Shown here: piece after piece, positions 7,685 through 15,691 of the stretch
Layout of the letters: every line of letters starts with the position of its first letter
Numbering within the stretch: position 1 is the stretch's first letter
Assembly: GCA_046154185.1 (NCBI GenBank)
Contig: JBJXGE010000051.1
Location: 1 to 18,280, forward strand
DNA from: JBJXGE01 sp046154185
Lineage (GTDB): Bacteria > Planctomycetota > UBA8108 > UBA1146 > JAJFFE01
DNA: 18,280 nucleotides
Reading direction: 5' to 3'
The notes under the pieces: generated by a model
Databases searched by the model: none
Told to the model about the DNA's origin: nothing
What the model saw: only the letters and a program-made list of their open reading frames with translations
Position numbers and translations under genes: made by a program

Positions 7685-7868
7685 ACTAGGGCCTCACTTT
7701 ATGCGCTGCTAACGCCGGCCCTCGCTGTCTTAAGGCAAGTTCTGGTAGTTGGAGATTGCCCGGGGGCCTTCCGGCACCAGCACCGCCGAGAATGAAACGG
7801 CGCCGCGGACGGCGACGCTTCTGCCCCAAGAATGCCGCCGCGGCCCGCGACACTTATTTAGTACCCGA

Positions 7869-7898
7869 TTGACGGGGCTTCGATCGCATCCGTAGAAT
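7869..7898 (+). promoter_or_regulatory. Sigma70-like promoter of the cysteine-rich repeat protein gene
   Basis: TTGACG (7869-7874), an 18-nt spacer and TAGAAT (7893-7898) differ from consensus by one and two bases. Transcription would start near 7905, leaving a leader of about 220-235 nt before the GTG start. Confidence 0.5.
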
Positions 7899-7968
7899 CC
7901 GGCGCAGGCTGAAAGAACTCAAAAGCACTCAAGGAATTGTAGGCACGCTGGCGTGAGTCCCGTTTCGC

Positions 7969-7995
7969 GTGTGCTGCGCAGGATGCGAAGCACAC
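7969..7995 (+). promoter_or_regulatory. Hairpin in the mRNA leader
   Basis: GTGTGCT (7969-7975) pairs with AGCACAC (7989-7995), and CGC (7977-7979) can stack with GCG (7985-7987) inside around loop AGGAT. It lies in the predicted leader of the 1306-codon gene. No known riboswitch class was recognised. Confidence 0.35.
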
Positions 7996-8124
7996 GGCGG
8001 CCCGGGTTTCGTCCGTCGATGCGCGTTCGAACCGGCTCGACGCGTGTCGTTGTTGAGTGGAGCGGCTTGAGTGAGCTGAGATGGCGCGAACGATTTTCTG
8101 CGAATAACGAATCTCGTCGGAGTT

Positions 8125-11100
8125 GTGAGAGGGGGCACGGTGTTCGGATTGAGTCGAGGAACGTTGCGTGGTTCGGTGCTGACTTGTTTGATGGGCGCGG
8201 CACTCTTGCTGGCGCGAACCGAACCAGTCGCAGCGACCGGTTGCAACACGACGAAGACTGTCGGCCACTTCACGCTCAATTACGTGAGCGTCGTCTATCC
8301 GCCGAGTGGCGGCTCGACTTGGACCTACACGTTGACGTGGGATGGCGTCTCGCCCGCGCTCAGCCATTTCACGTTTGAGCTCTGTTGCACTGCCACCGTC
8401 CTCTCCTCGTCTCCCCCTCATGATGAATTCGGCTACGACGGCAGCACCGGATTGTTCGGCCTCAAGTGGGAGTTCGACGATGACTTTCCGGCGGGCGTGC
8501 CGGTCACTTTTTCCTTCTCGCTCGCGCAAGCCTACGCCTTTGAGTCAGTCCAGTTTTCCGCCAAGGCTGGGTCGCGCCGCAACATCGGCAGCATTTGCGG
8601 TCCATCCGACGAGTGCAATCTCGCGCCGCCGGCGCCGCCGCAGAACATCAGCTGCTCGCTGGTCGATCCGTGCGAGTGCACGTTTCTCGTGACGTGGACG
8701 AATCCGGTCACCTATACCTCCATCAAAGTTTACGTCGACGATCGCTTCATCATTTCGCTGCCGGGCTCTGCCACGAGCCACAGCTTGACGCTGTTGCCCG
8801 GTGATCATGAGATTTGTCTGCTCGGCAAAGTCGACACTGTCGCATCGGTCGGCGCTTGTTGCGACGTGCGATGTGGAGATGTGCCGGCGCTGCCGCCGAC
8901 GGGCCTGCAGTGCAACATCGATCCGATGATTTGTGATCCGCTCTCGATCGTGTGGGAGAACGAAAGCCTTTATTCGTCGCTCGTGCTGCGGCTCGACGGC
9001 GCCATCGTCGCGACGCTGCCCGGTACGGCCGAGTCTGCGACGATTCCGTCGCCGCGCGCGGGACTTCATGAGGTTTGTTTGAGCGGTACGACGATTTGCG
9101 GCGATCCTGTTGCGCCGGTCTGTTGCACGTACGAGTGCGACTTCCCGCCGCCGCTGCCGGTGAACAATTTGGTGTGCACCATAACGGATCAGTGCACGTG
9201 CGCCGTCTCTTTGACCTGGAACAATACCGAGACCGACTACCACAGCATCTCGATTCTGGTCGACGGCAGTCAAGTCGCGAGCCTGAGTGGTTCCGCGGTC
9301 AGTCACTTGCTCGAGTTACCCGGACCCGGCCTGCATAGCGTGTGCGTCGTGCCGGTTCGCAACGGCATCAGCGCGATGCAAGTTTGTTGTGCGGTCGAGT
9401 GCCCAGATTTCCCGGTGCATTCACCGACGGACCTGGTTTGCAACGTGGTATTGCTGCCGGCATGCGTCGCCGAAGTCACCTGGGTGAACGACGGTCCGTA
9501 TTCGGGTCTCGAAATCACGCTGGATGGCGTCGTCGTCGCGACGCTGCCCGGGACCGCGCAGCAGGCGACGATTCCGCTCACGGCCGGCAGCTTCACGCTC
9601 TGCGTGCGCGGCGCCACCGTGTGCGGCGAGCCGTTCATTCCCGTTTGTTGTGGCGTGACGTGCCCGGCGCCGCCCGATCCGATCACCGATTTGACCTGTA
9701 CGCTGACGAGTGTTTGCGACTGTGTGGCGCAGTTGGCATGGACGAACGGCAACCCCGACTACGATCACATTCGGATTTTCATCGACGGCATTCTGCATCA
9801 GGAAATCACCGGAGGCTTCACGTCGTTGACGGTGACGTTGCCGTCGATCGGCGTTCATCAGATTTGTTTGGTGCCCGAGCGCTCGACGTTGCTCGGCCCC
9901 GAGACGTGTTGTTCTGTCAATTGTCCCGGGGTGCCGGAGCTGCCGCCGGCCGATTTGAGCTGCACGCCGGATACCTTTGATTGCTCGGTCGATCTGAGCT
10001 GGACCAATGCTTCGGAGTACTCGTCGATCGTAGTGCTGCTCGATGGCGTACCCGTCGCCTCGCTGCCCGGATCGGCGACGACGCACACGCTGGCTGGCCC
10101 GCTCACGGGTTCCCATCAAGTGTGCCTAGTCGCGACGACGATCTGCAACATCGTCACTTCGCAAGTTTGCTGCACGTTTAACTGCGCCATTACACCGCCC
10201 GATCCCGTGACCGACTTGACGTGTTCGATCACCGATCCGTGCACGTGCGCCGTCGCTTTGACTTGGGTCAACGATGGACCCTACGACGCCCTGCGAATCA
10301 CGGTGGACGGCGTCTTGGTTGCGACACTGGGTGGCGGTGCGACGTCGCACAGCCTCATCTTGCCGAGCGCCGGTCTGCACGAAATTTGCGTGACCCCCGT
10401 GCGCTTCGCAGTGTTTGGTCCGGCAACGTGTTGCACGGTCGACTGCCCAGTGACGGCGCCGATCCCAGCCGTCATGCTCGCGTGCTTGGTCAATCCGATC
10501 ACGTGCGAAGTCACCGTCACCTGGTTGAATCCGACGTTGTTCTCAAGTTTGACGGTGTCGCTGAATGGTGTGTTGGTGGAAACGCTGCCCGGCGGCTCTC
10601 AGATGACTTTCGTCACTTTGACGTTGCCCGGCGTGAACGAGATTTGTGTCGGTGGCACGACGATTTGCGGCTTGCCGGTCACGCCGGTTTGCTGCGAAGT
10701 GACTTGCGCCAAGCTCGTGCCACCCGAGCCGTTCGATCTCGTGTGCGCCTTGACGGATATCTGCACGTGCGCGTTCGGCATGACTTGGCAAAATCCACAG
10801 ACCTACGACGAGATTCGGGTGCTAGTGAATGGTGTCGAAGTGGCGTCGCTCCCCGGGACGGCCACGAGCTACGCGAGTTCGCTCGTCGGGCCGAGCACGC
10901 GCTCGGTGTGTGTGATCGGTGTGGTGAACGACGTCGATTCAGTGAGCACTTGCTGCGACGTGACGTGTCCGGAGGTGCCGCAAATCGCACCGAACGCGCT
11001 CGTTTGCAATGTGACTTCGCCCGTGCCGTGCCAGGCCAGCGTGTCATGGATGAACCACTCGAGTTATTCGGGCATCCAAGTGCAAGTGGACGGGCTCGTC

Positions 11101-12045
11101 GTGCAGACTTTACCGGGAACCGCGCAATCGACGAGCGTGTCGCTGCCGGGTCCGGGACCGCATCAAATCTGTCTCGTCGCGACGACGATTTGCGGCGCGG
11201 TGCTGGCGCCGTCGTGTTGCACGGTGAATTGTCCGGGCAATCCGGACGTCGTGACGAGTCTGACGTGTTCGCTCGCCGCGGAATGCGTGTGCGAAGGGCT
11301 CTTGACGTGGCTGAACGGCGACCCTGACTACGACTCGATTCAGATCTACCGCGATGGGGTGTTGGTCGCGACTCTGGCCGGCAGCGCGACGAGCTATCCA
11401 ACGGGTGAGCTCACGCTTGGCTTGCACGAGTTTTGTGTTGTCGCCGTGCGCTTCGGCCTCGTTTCCGCCGAGGTGTGCTGCGAAATGAACTGTGCCGCGC
11501 CGCCACCGCCGCCCGCGCCGGTCGCGGTCACGTGCGTCGTGACGGCGCCCGCGACTTGCGGGGTGCAAGTAACTTGGGATAACCCGACTGCGTACGACTC
11601 CATCGTTGTGCTCGTCAATGGCGTACTTGCACAAACGCTTGCGGGTTCGGCCGAGCAGACGACGTTGACTCTGCCGGGTGGACCGACGAGTTACCAAGTC
11701 TGCGTGCGAGGTGAGAACGACTGTGGCGTGAGCGCGCCTGCGTGCTGCACCGTCTCGTGTCAGCAGATCTTCATTCGCGGCGATTGCAACGTCGACGGCA
11801 TCGTCAACGTCGCCGACGCGATCAAGATCACGCGCATGCTGTTCCAGGGTTTCCCGGTCAGTTCGTGCCTCGACGCCTGCGATCACAATAACGACGGGCT
11901 TGTCGACGTTGCCGACGTCGTGTTCCTGGTTCAGTACATCTTCCTGTCGGGCGCGCTGCCGCCGGCACCCTTCCCGGGTTGCGGTTTGGACTCGACCGTC
12001 GATGGTTTGTCGTGCTTGAACTACCCGGTTTGCCCGGGCGATTAA
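8125..12045 (+). CDS. Secreted cysteine-rich tandem-repeat protein with dockerin-like C-terminus
   Basis: 1306 residues. Residues 1-37 form a signal peptide (basic start, SVLTCLMGAALLLA core, VAA cleavage). Residues 38-167 form a beta domain with the pattern WTYTLTW...ALSHFTFELC, GLFGLKWEFDD, VTFSFSL. Residues 168-1212 are twelve fibronectin-III-like modules of 85-89 residues. Each has a Pro-rich linker, L-x-C, a W-x-N strand, a DG-x-x-V-A-x-LPG hairpin, H-x-[IV]-C-[LV], and a final CC-x-[VF]-x-C, with exactly seven Cys; odd and even modules use different layouts. Residues 1218-1306 hold two EF-hand loops (DCNVDGIVNVADAI from 1220; DHNNDGLVDVADVV from 1253), a dockerin type-I-like domain. I infer an extracellular, disulphide-stabilised fibre or adhesin; the ligand is unknown. 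The start is either GTG 8125 (GGAG only 2 nt away) or GTG 8140 (GAGGGGG, 4-nt spacing, slightly better); both keep the signal peptide. It is probably monocistronic. Confidence 0.9.
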   Translation: MRGGTVFGLSRGTLRGSVLTCLMGAALLLARTEPVAATGCNTTKTVGHFTLNYVSVVYPPSGGSTWTYTLTWDGVSPALSHFTFELCCTATVLSSSPPHDEFGYDGSTGLFGLKWEFDDDFPAGVPVTFSFSLAQAYAFESVQFSAKAGSRRNIGSICGPSDECNLAPPAPPQNISCSLVDPCECTFLVTWTNPVTYTSIKVYVDDRFIISLPGSATSHSLTLLPGDHEICLLGKVDTVASVGACCDVRCGDVPALPPTGLQCNIDPMICDPLSIVWENESLYSSLVLRLDGAIVATLPGTAESATIPSPRAGLHEVCLSGTTICGDPVAPVCCTYECDFPPPLPVNNLVCTITDQCTCAVSLTWNNTETDYHSISILVDGSQVASLSGSAVSHLLELPGPGLHSVCVVPVRNGISAMQVCCAVECPDFPVHSPTDLVCNVVLLPACVAEVTWVNDGPYSGLEITLDGVVVATLPGTAQQATIPLTAGSFTLCVRGATVCGEPFIPVCCGVTCPAPPDPITDLTCTLTSVCDCVAQLAWTNGNPDYDHIRIFIDGILHQEITGGFTSLTVTLPSIGVHQICLVPERSTLLGPETCCSVNCPGVPELPPADLSCTPDTFDCSVDLSWTNASEYSSIVVLLDGVPVASLPGSATTHTLAGPLTGSHQVCLVATTICNIVTSQVCCTFNCAITPPDPVTDLTCSITDPCTCAVALTWVNDGPYDALRITVDGVLVATLGGGATSHSLILPSAGLHEICVTPVRFAVFGPATCCTVDCPVTAPIPAVMLACLVNPITCEVTVTWLNPTLFSSLTVSLNGVLVETLPGGSQMTFVTLTLPGVNEICVGGTTICGLPVTPVCCEVTCAKLVPPEPFDLVCALTDICTCAFGMTWQNPQTYDEIRVLVNGVEVASLPGTATSYASSLVGPSTRSVCVIGVVNDVDSVSTCCDVTCPEVPQIAPNALVCNVTSPVPCQASVSWMNHSSYSGIQVQVDGLVVQTLPGTAQSTSVSLPGPGPHQICLVATTICGAVLAPSCCTVNCPGNPDVVTSLTCSLAAECVCEGLLTWLNGDPDYDSIQIYRDGVLVATLAGSATSYPTGELTLGLHEFCVVAVRFGLVSAEVCCEMNCAAPPPPPAPVAVTCVVTAPATCGVQVTWDNPTAYDSIVVLVNGVLAQTLAGSAEQTTLTLPGGPTSYQVCVRGENDCGVSAPACCTVSCQQIFIRGDCNVDGIVNVADAIKITRMLFQGFPVSSCLDACDHNNDGLVDVADVVFLVQYIFLSGALPPAPFPGCGLDSTVDGLSCLNYPVCPGD
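8626..11760 (+). repeat. Twelve tandem modules arranged as six A-B pairs of about 522 nt
   Basis: Module starts are 8626, 8881, 9145, 9412, 9670, 9931, 10192, 10453, 10717, 10975, 11239 and 11500, with the last Cys at 11758-11760. Pair lengths are 519, 525, 522, 525, 522 and 522 nt. Odd modules (A) carry C-x-C after the first Cys (CEC, CTC, CDC, CTC, CTC, CVC). Even modules (B) have one Cys there and an extra Cys in the loop after the H-x-x-C strand (TTICG, TVCG, TTICN, TTICG, TTICG, NDCG). Some DNA-level similarity remains between distant copies: 9187-9219 and 10234-10266 agree at 30 of 33 bases. Confidence 0.92.
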
Positions 12046-12061
12046 GGCCCGCTGGCGAAGT

Positions 12062-12100
12062 GTGACGCGGCGCTGAGCGCACCGTTCCGCGCCGCGTCAC
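12062..12100 (+). terminator. Strong inverted repeat after the repeat-protein gene
   Basis: GTGACGCGGCGC (12062-12073) is perfectly complementary to GCGCCGCGTCAC (12089-12100), giving a 12-bp stem and 15-nt loop. It starts 17 nt after the stop codon and precedes the pyc promoter candidate. There is no T-run downstream, so it may be Rho-assisted or a 3'-end stabiliser. Confidence 0.6.
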
Positions 12101-12156
12101 GCTGCCACCTTGGGAGATTGGTCGTTCGTCGTCTTGAGTTGCGGCAGCAGCCCCGT

Positions 12157-12184
12157 TTGCGCGCCGCGTCCCGTCGCGTATCCT
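12157..12184 (+). promoter_or_regulatory. Candidate promoter of pyc, leaderless arrangement
   Basis: TTGCGC (12157-12162), a 16-nt spacer and TATCCT (12179-12184, TAnnnT form) end 6 nt before the ATG at 12191. No Shine-Dalgarno precedes the ATG, which suits a leaderless transcript. Confidence 0.35.
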
Positions 12185-12190
12185 GAGCGA

Positions 12191-15100
12191 ATGCTCAAGC
12201 TGGCGCCGAAATCCATTCGCAAGTTGATGTGCGCGAATCGCGGCGAAATCGCGATTCGCGTGTTCCGTGCCGCCACCGAGCTCGGCATCCGCACCGTCGC
12301 GATCTTCAGCAACGAAGATCGCGTGCACCTGCATCGCTATAAAGCGGACGAGGCCTATCTCGTCGGCGCCGGCAAGACACCGGTCGCCGCGTACCTCGAC
12401 ATCGAGGGAATTCTCAAGGTCGCGCGCGAAAACCAAGTCGACGCGATTCACCCCGGCTATGGATTTCTGTCCGAACGCGCCGAGTTTGCGCGGCGCTGCG
12501 CCGCGGCGGGCATCATTTTTGTTGGACCGACGCCGGAGGTACTCAGCGCGTTCGGGGACAAGATCTCGGCGCGCCGCCTCGCGATCGCGTGCGGTGTGCC
12601 GGTGATTCCGGGTACGCCGAATCCCGTCGACAGTCTCGATCAAGCGCGCGAGTTCATCGAGGCGCGCGGCTTGCCAGTGATGTTGAAAGCCGCACACGGC
12701 GGCGGCGGCCGCGGCATGCGCGTGGTGCGCCGCGCGAGCGAGCTCAATGACGCGTTTTTGGCGGCGAGCAGCGAGGCGAGTGCGGCGTTCGGCGACGGCA
12801 CGCTATTCCTCGAGCGCTACGTCGAGCGACCGCGCCACATCGAAGTGCAAATACTCGGCGATAATTTCGGCAACGTCGTTCATCTCTACGAGCGCGATTG
12901 CTCGGTGCAACGCCGGCATCAGAAACTGATCGAGCTAGCGCCGGCCGTGAATCTCCCGGCCGCGACGCGCGAGCGACTGCTCGCCGATGCGCTCACGCTC
13001 GCACATCACGTCCACTACTCGAACGCCGGTACCGTCGAGTTTTTGGTCGACGCTGCCGGCCAGTATTACTTCATCGAAGTGAACCCGCGCATCCAAGTCG
13101 AGCACACCGTCACCGAGCAAGTGACGGGCGTCGATCTCGTGCAATCGCAGATTCGCCTCGCCGAAGGTGCATCGCTCGCCGAGCTCGGGCTCACGCAAGA
13201 GAACGTGCGACCGCGCGGCTTCGCGATTCAGTGTCGCGTGACGACGGAAGACCCCGAACGCGGCTTCGCGCCCGATACCGGGACCATCGAAGTCTATAGG
13301 TCTGGGAGCGGAATGGGGATTCGACTCGATGGCGGCTCGGGCTATTCCGGCGCCGAAATTTCGCCGCACTACGACCCACTGCTCGTCAAAGTGACCGGCT
13401 ATGGGCGCGATTTCGAGGCGACCGTCGCGCGGCTGCGCCGCGCGCTCACGGAGTTTCGCATTCGCGGCGTGAAATCGAACATCCCGTTTCTCATGCGCGT
13501 GCTCGAGCATCCGCGCTTTCATACCGGCGAGATCGACACGACTTTTGTCGACTCGACGCCAGAGCTGTTTGTGTTTCCGCGCCGCCGCAATCGCGCGCAA
13601 AAATTGTTGCGGTACTTGGGCGAAGTGATCGTCAACGGTCCGCAACTTGTGTTTGAAAGCACGAATCCGCCGGCGGCCGCGGACCCTGTCGCGCCCGTCG
13701 CGCCGCTCGACACACCGCTGGCAAACGGTTGGCGCCCGCTCCTTCTCGAGCACGGCGCGCGCGCGTTCGCCGCCGCTGTGCGCGCGCATCCTGGCCTCTT
13801 GATGACGGACACAACATGGCGTGATGCGCATCAGTCGTTGCTCGCGACGCGCGTGCGCACGCGCGACTTGTTAGTGGTGGCGCCGGCGACGGCGCACGCG
13901 CTCGCGCCGGCGTTCAGCCTCGAGATGTGGGGCGGCGCGACGTTTGACGTGGCGCTGCGTTTTCTCAAAGAGTGTCCGTGGCAACGACTCGAAGCGTTGC
14001 GCGCGTGCGTACCGCACATCCCATTTCAAATGCTGCTGCGCGGCGCGAACGCGGTCGGCTATACGTCTTATCCCGACAACGTTGTCGTGCGGTTCATTCG
14101 CGAATCCCATCGCCGCGGAATCGACGTGTTTCGAGTTTTCGATTCGCTCAACGATCTCGACAACATGCGCGTCGCGATCGACGCGATTGGCGAAACGGGC
14201 GCAGTGGTCGAAGCCGCGCTCTGTTACACCGGCGACGTCAGTGATCCGAAACGCACCAAGTACACACTCGATTATTATCTCGAGCTCGCAGGCCGACTCG
14301 TCGACGCCGGCACACACATCCTGGCGGTGAAAGATATGGCGGGGCTCTTGAAGCCCACGGCTGCGACACGCCTCGTCGCCGGTTTGCGCGCCGCATTTCC
14401 GGCGGTGCCGATTCATTTGCACACCCACGACACGGCGGGGGCCGGGGTCGCCGCGATGCTTGCCGGCGCTGAGGCGGGCGCGGACATCGTCGATGCCGCA
14501 TTGCCGTCGATGGCGGGATTCACCTCGCAGCCGTCGATCGCCGCGATCGTCGCGACGCTCAAGGGGGGGCCGCGCGACACCGGTCTCGATTTGCGGCAGT
14601 TGCAGGATCTCAACCTGTATTGGGAGCAAGTGCGGGAACTCTACGCGCCGTTTGAGTCGAGTGTCCGCAGCGGTAGCGCCGATGTCTATGAGCACGAGAT
14701 GCCGGGCGGCCAATACACGAATCTCAAGTTTCAGGCGCAAGCGCTCGGACTCAAAGGCCGTTGGACCGCGATCGTCAATGCCTACTCGGCCGCGAACCGC
14801 TTGCTCGGCGACGTCATCAAAGTAACACCGACTTCAAAAGTCGTCGGCGATTTGGCGCAGTTCATGGTGCAGAACAAACTCAGCGAAGTGGATGTTCTCG
14901 AGCGCGCCGAGACGCTGTCTTTTCCGAGTTCGGTTGTGGACTTCATGCGCGGCTCGCTCGGTCAACCGTACGGCGGTTTTCCCGAGCCGTTGCGCACGAA
15001 GGTGTTGCGCGGCGAAAAGCCTCATGTCGGGCGGCCGGGCGCTAGCATGAAGCCGTTCGACTTCGACGCTCTGGCGCACCGACTGCGCTCGCAACACGGC

Positions 15101-15691
15101 ATCGACGAGATCTCCGAACTCGACTTGCTCTCGGCGGCGCTCTACCCCGAGGTGTTCGACGAGTTTCTCGCGTCGCGCGAGAAATTCAGCGATCTGTCAG
15201 TATTGCCGACGCGATGCCTGCTAGCGCCGATGCGGCCGGGCGAGGAAGTGGCGTTCGACATCGAGCGCGGGAAGACGCTGATTGTTCGCATGGCGGCGCT
15301 CGGCGATCAACGCGTCAACGGCGAGCGCGCCGTCTACTTCGAGCTCAATGGTCAGCCGCGCACAGTGATCGTCGCGGATCGGTCGCTCAAAGCGGGGGCG
15401 ACGACGACGCGTGCGCGCGAAGTCGCCGACCGACAAAAACCCGGGCAGGTGGGTGCGCCGATGCCGGGCACTGTTTCGGCGCTCAAGATTGAAGTCGGTC
15501 AAGCCGTCGCGCAACAAGACGCGCTCGCTTCGCTGAGCGCGATGAAGCTCGAGACGATTGTGCGCGCGCCGGTCGGCGGACGCGTGCAACGGATCACGGT
15601 CCAAGTCGGCGATGCGCTCAAAGCGGGAGAGTTGATGTTGGAAATTGAACCTGTGAACAGCAACGGCGCCGCGAGCAAGGCGGCGCGATGA
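12191..15691 (+). CDS. pyc: Pyruvate carboxylase
   Basis: 1166 residues from ATG 12191, the usual length for single-chain pyruvate carboxylase, which makes oxaloacetate from pyruvate, bicarbonate and ATP. The N-terminal biotin carboxylase opens with KLMCANRGEIAIRVFRA and has the ATP-grasp glycine loop HGGGGRGMR (from His169) and FIEVNPRIQVEHTVTE. The carboxyltransferase domain starts at about 537 with DTTWRDAHQS (540-549), the substrate-site RGANAVGYTSYPDNVV, the lysine expected to be carboxylated in VKDMAGLLKP (Lys714), and metal-binding HLHTHD (His744, His746). The C-terminal biotinyl domain carries SAMKLET with biotin-acceptor Lys1119; Leu follows where Met is more usual. All catalytic elements are present. 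The frame stays open upstream to a TTG at 12110, but those 27 residues look unlike the family and cross the promoter candidate. The stop overlaps the Nudix start (ATGA). Confidence 0.96.
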   Translation: MLKLAPKSIRKLMCANRGEIAIRVFRAATELGIRTVAIFSNEDRVHLHRYKADEAYLVGAGKTPVAAYLDIEGILKVARENQVDAIHPGYGFLSERAEFARRCAAAGIIFVGPTPEVLSAFGDKISARRLAIACGVPVIPGTPNPVDSLDQAREFIEARGLPVMLKAAHGGGGRGMRVVRRASELNDAFLAASSEASAAFGDGTLFLERYVERPRHIEVQILGDNFGNVVHLYERDCSVQRRHQKLIELAPAVNLPAATRERLLADALTLAHHVHYSNAGTVEFLVDAAGQYYFIEVNPRIQVEHTVTEQVTGVDLVQSQIRLAEGASLAELGLTQENVRPRGFAIQCRVTTEDPERGFAPDTGTIEVYRSGSGMGIRLDGGSGYSGAEISPHYDPLLVKVTGYGRDFEATVARLRRALTEFRIRGVKSNIPFLMRVLEHPRFHTGEIDTTFVDSTPELFVFPRRRNRAQKLLRYLGEVIVNGPQLVFESTNPPAAADPVAPVAPLDTPLANGWRPLLLEHGARAFAAAVRAHPGLLMTDTTWRDAHQSLLATRVRTRDLLVVAPATAHALAPAFSLEMWGGATFDVALRFLKECPWQRLEALRACVPHIPFQMLLRGANAVGYTSYPDNVVVRFIRESHRRGIDVFRVFDSLNDLDNMRVAIDAIGETGAVVEAALCYTGDVSDPKRTKYTLDYYLELAGRLVDAGTHILAVKDMAGLLKPTAATRLVAGLRAAFPAVPIHLHTHDTAGAGVAAMLAGAEAGADIVDAALPSMAGFTSQPSIAAIVATLKGGPRDTGLDLRQLQDLNLYWEQVRELYAPFESSVRSGSADVYEHEMPGGQYTNLKFQAQALGLKGRWTAIVNAYSAANRLLGDVIKVTPTSKVVGDLAQFMVQNKLSEVDVLERAETLSFPSSVVDFMRGSLGQPYGGFPEPLRTKVLRGEKPHVGRPGASMKPFDFDALAHRLRSQHGIDEISELDLLSAALYPEVFDEFLASREKFSDLSVLPTRCLLAPMRPGEEVAFDIERGKTLIVRMAALGDQRVNGERAVYFELNGQPRTVIVADRSLKAGATTTRAREVADRQKPGQVGAPMPGTVSALKIEVGQAVAQQDALASLSAMKLETIVRAPVGGRVQRITVQVGDALKAGELMLEIEPVNSNGAASKAAR

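Larger units (their letters stand above)
7685..8124. other. 440-nt intergenic/leader region
   Basis: No convincing gene on either strand. The first 180 nt hold GC-rich palindromic bits (for example AGGGCC at 7688-7693 facing GGCCCT at 7717-7722 across a long loop) but no clear terminator. The second half contains the promoter and leader hairpin listed separately. The open frames here are extensions or antisense shadows. Confidence 0.6.

Noticed and set aside
8006..8060. tRNA-like stretch containing GTTCGAAC
   Set aside because: Only a T-loop-like fragment is present; no acceptor, D-arm or anticodon stem could be built around it.
10221..11327. 368-residue plus-strand frame inside the cysteine-rich gene
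   Set aside because: It reads another frame of the module array; its periodicity comes from the DNA repeat, and it has no start or motif support.
8626..11760. CRISPR or satellite DNA reading of the 522-nt periodicity
   Set aside because: The periodicity follows protein modules in one open frame with conserved Cys and no short identical DNA repeats or spacers.
12110..12190. Extension of pyc to a TTG at 12110
   Set aside because: 27 residues unlike the family, a TTG start, and the region overlaps the promoter candidate; ATG 12191 gives the normal biotin carboxylase N-terminus.
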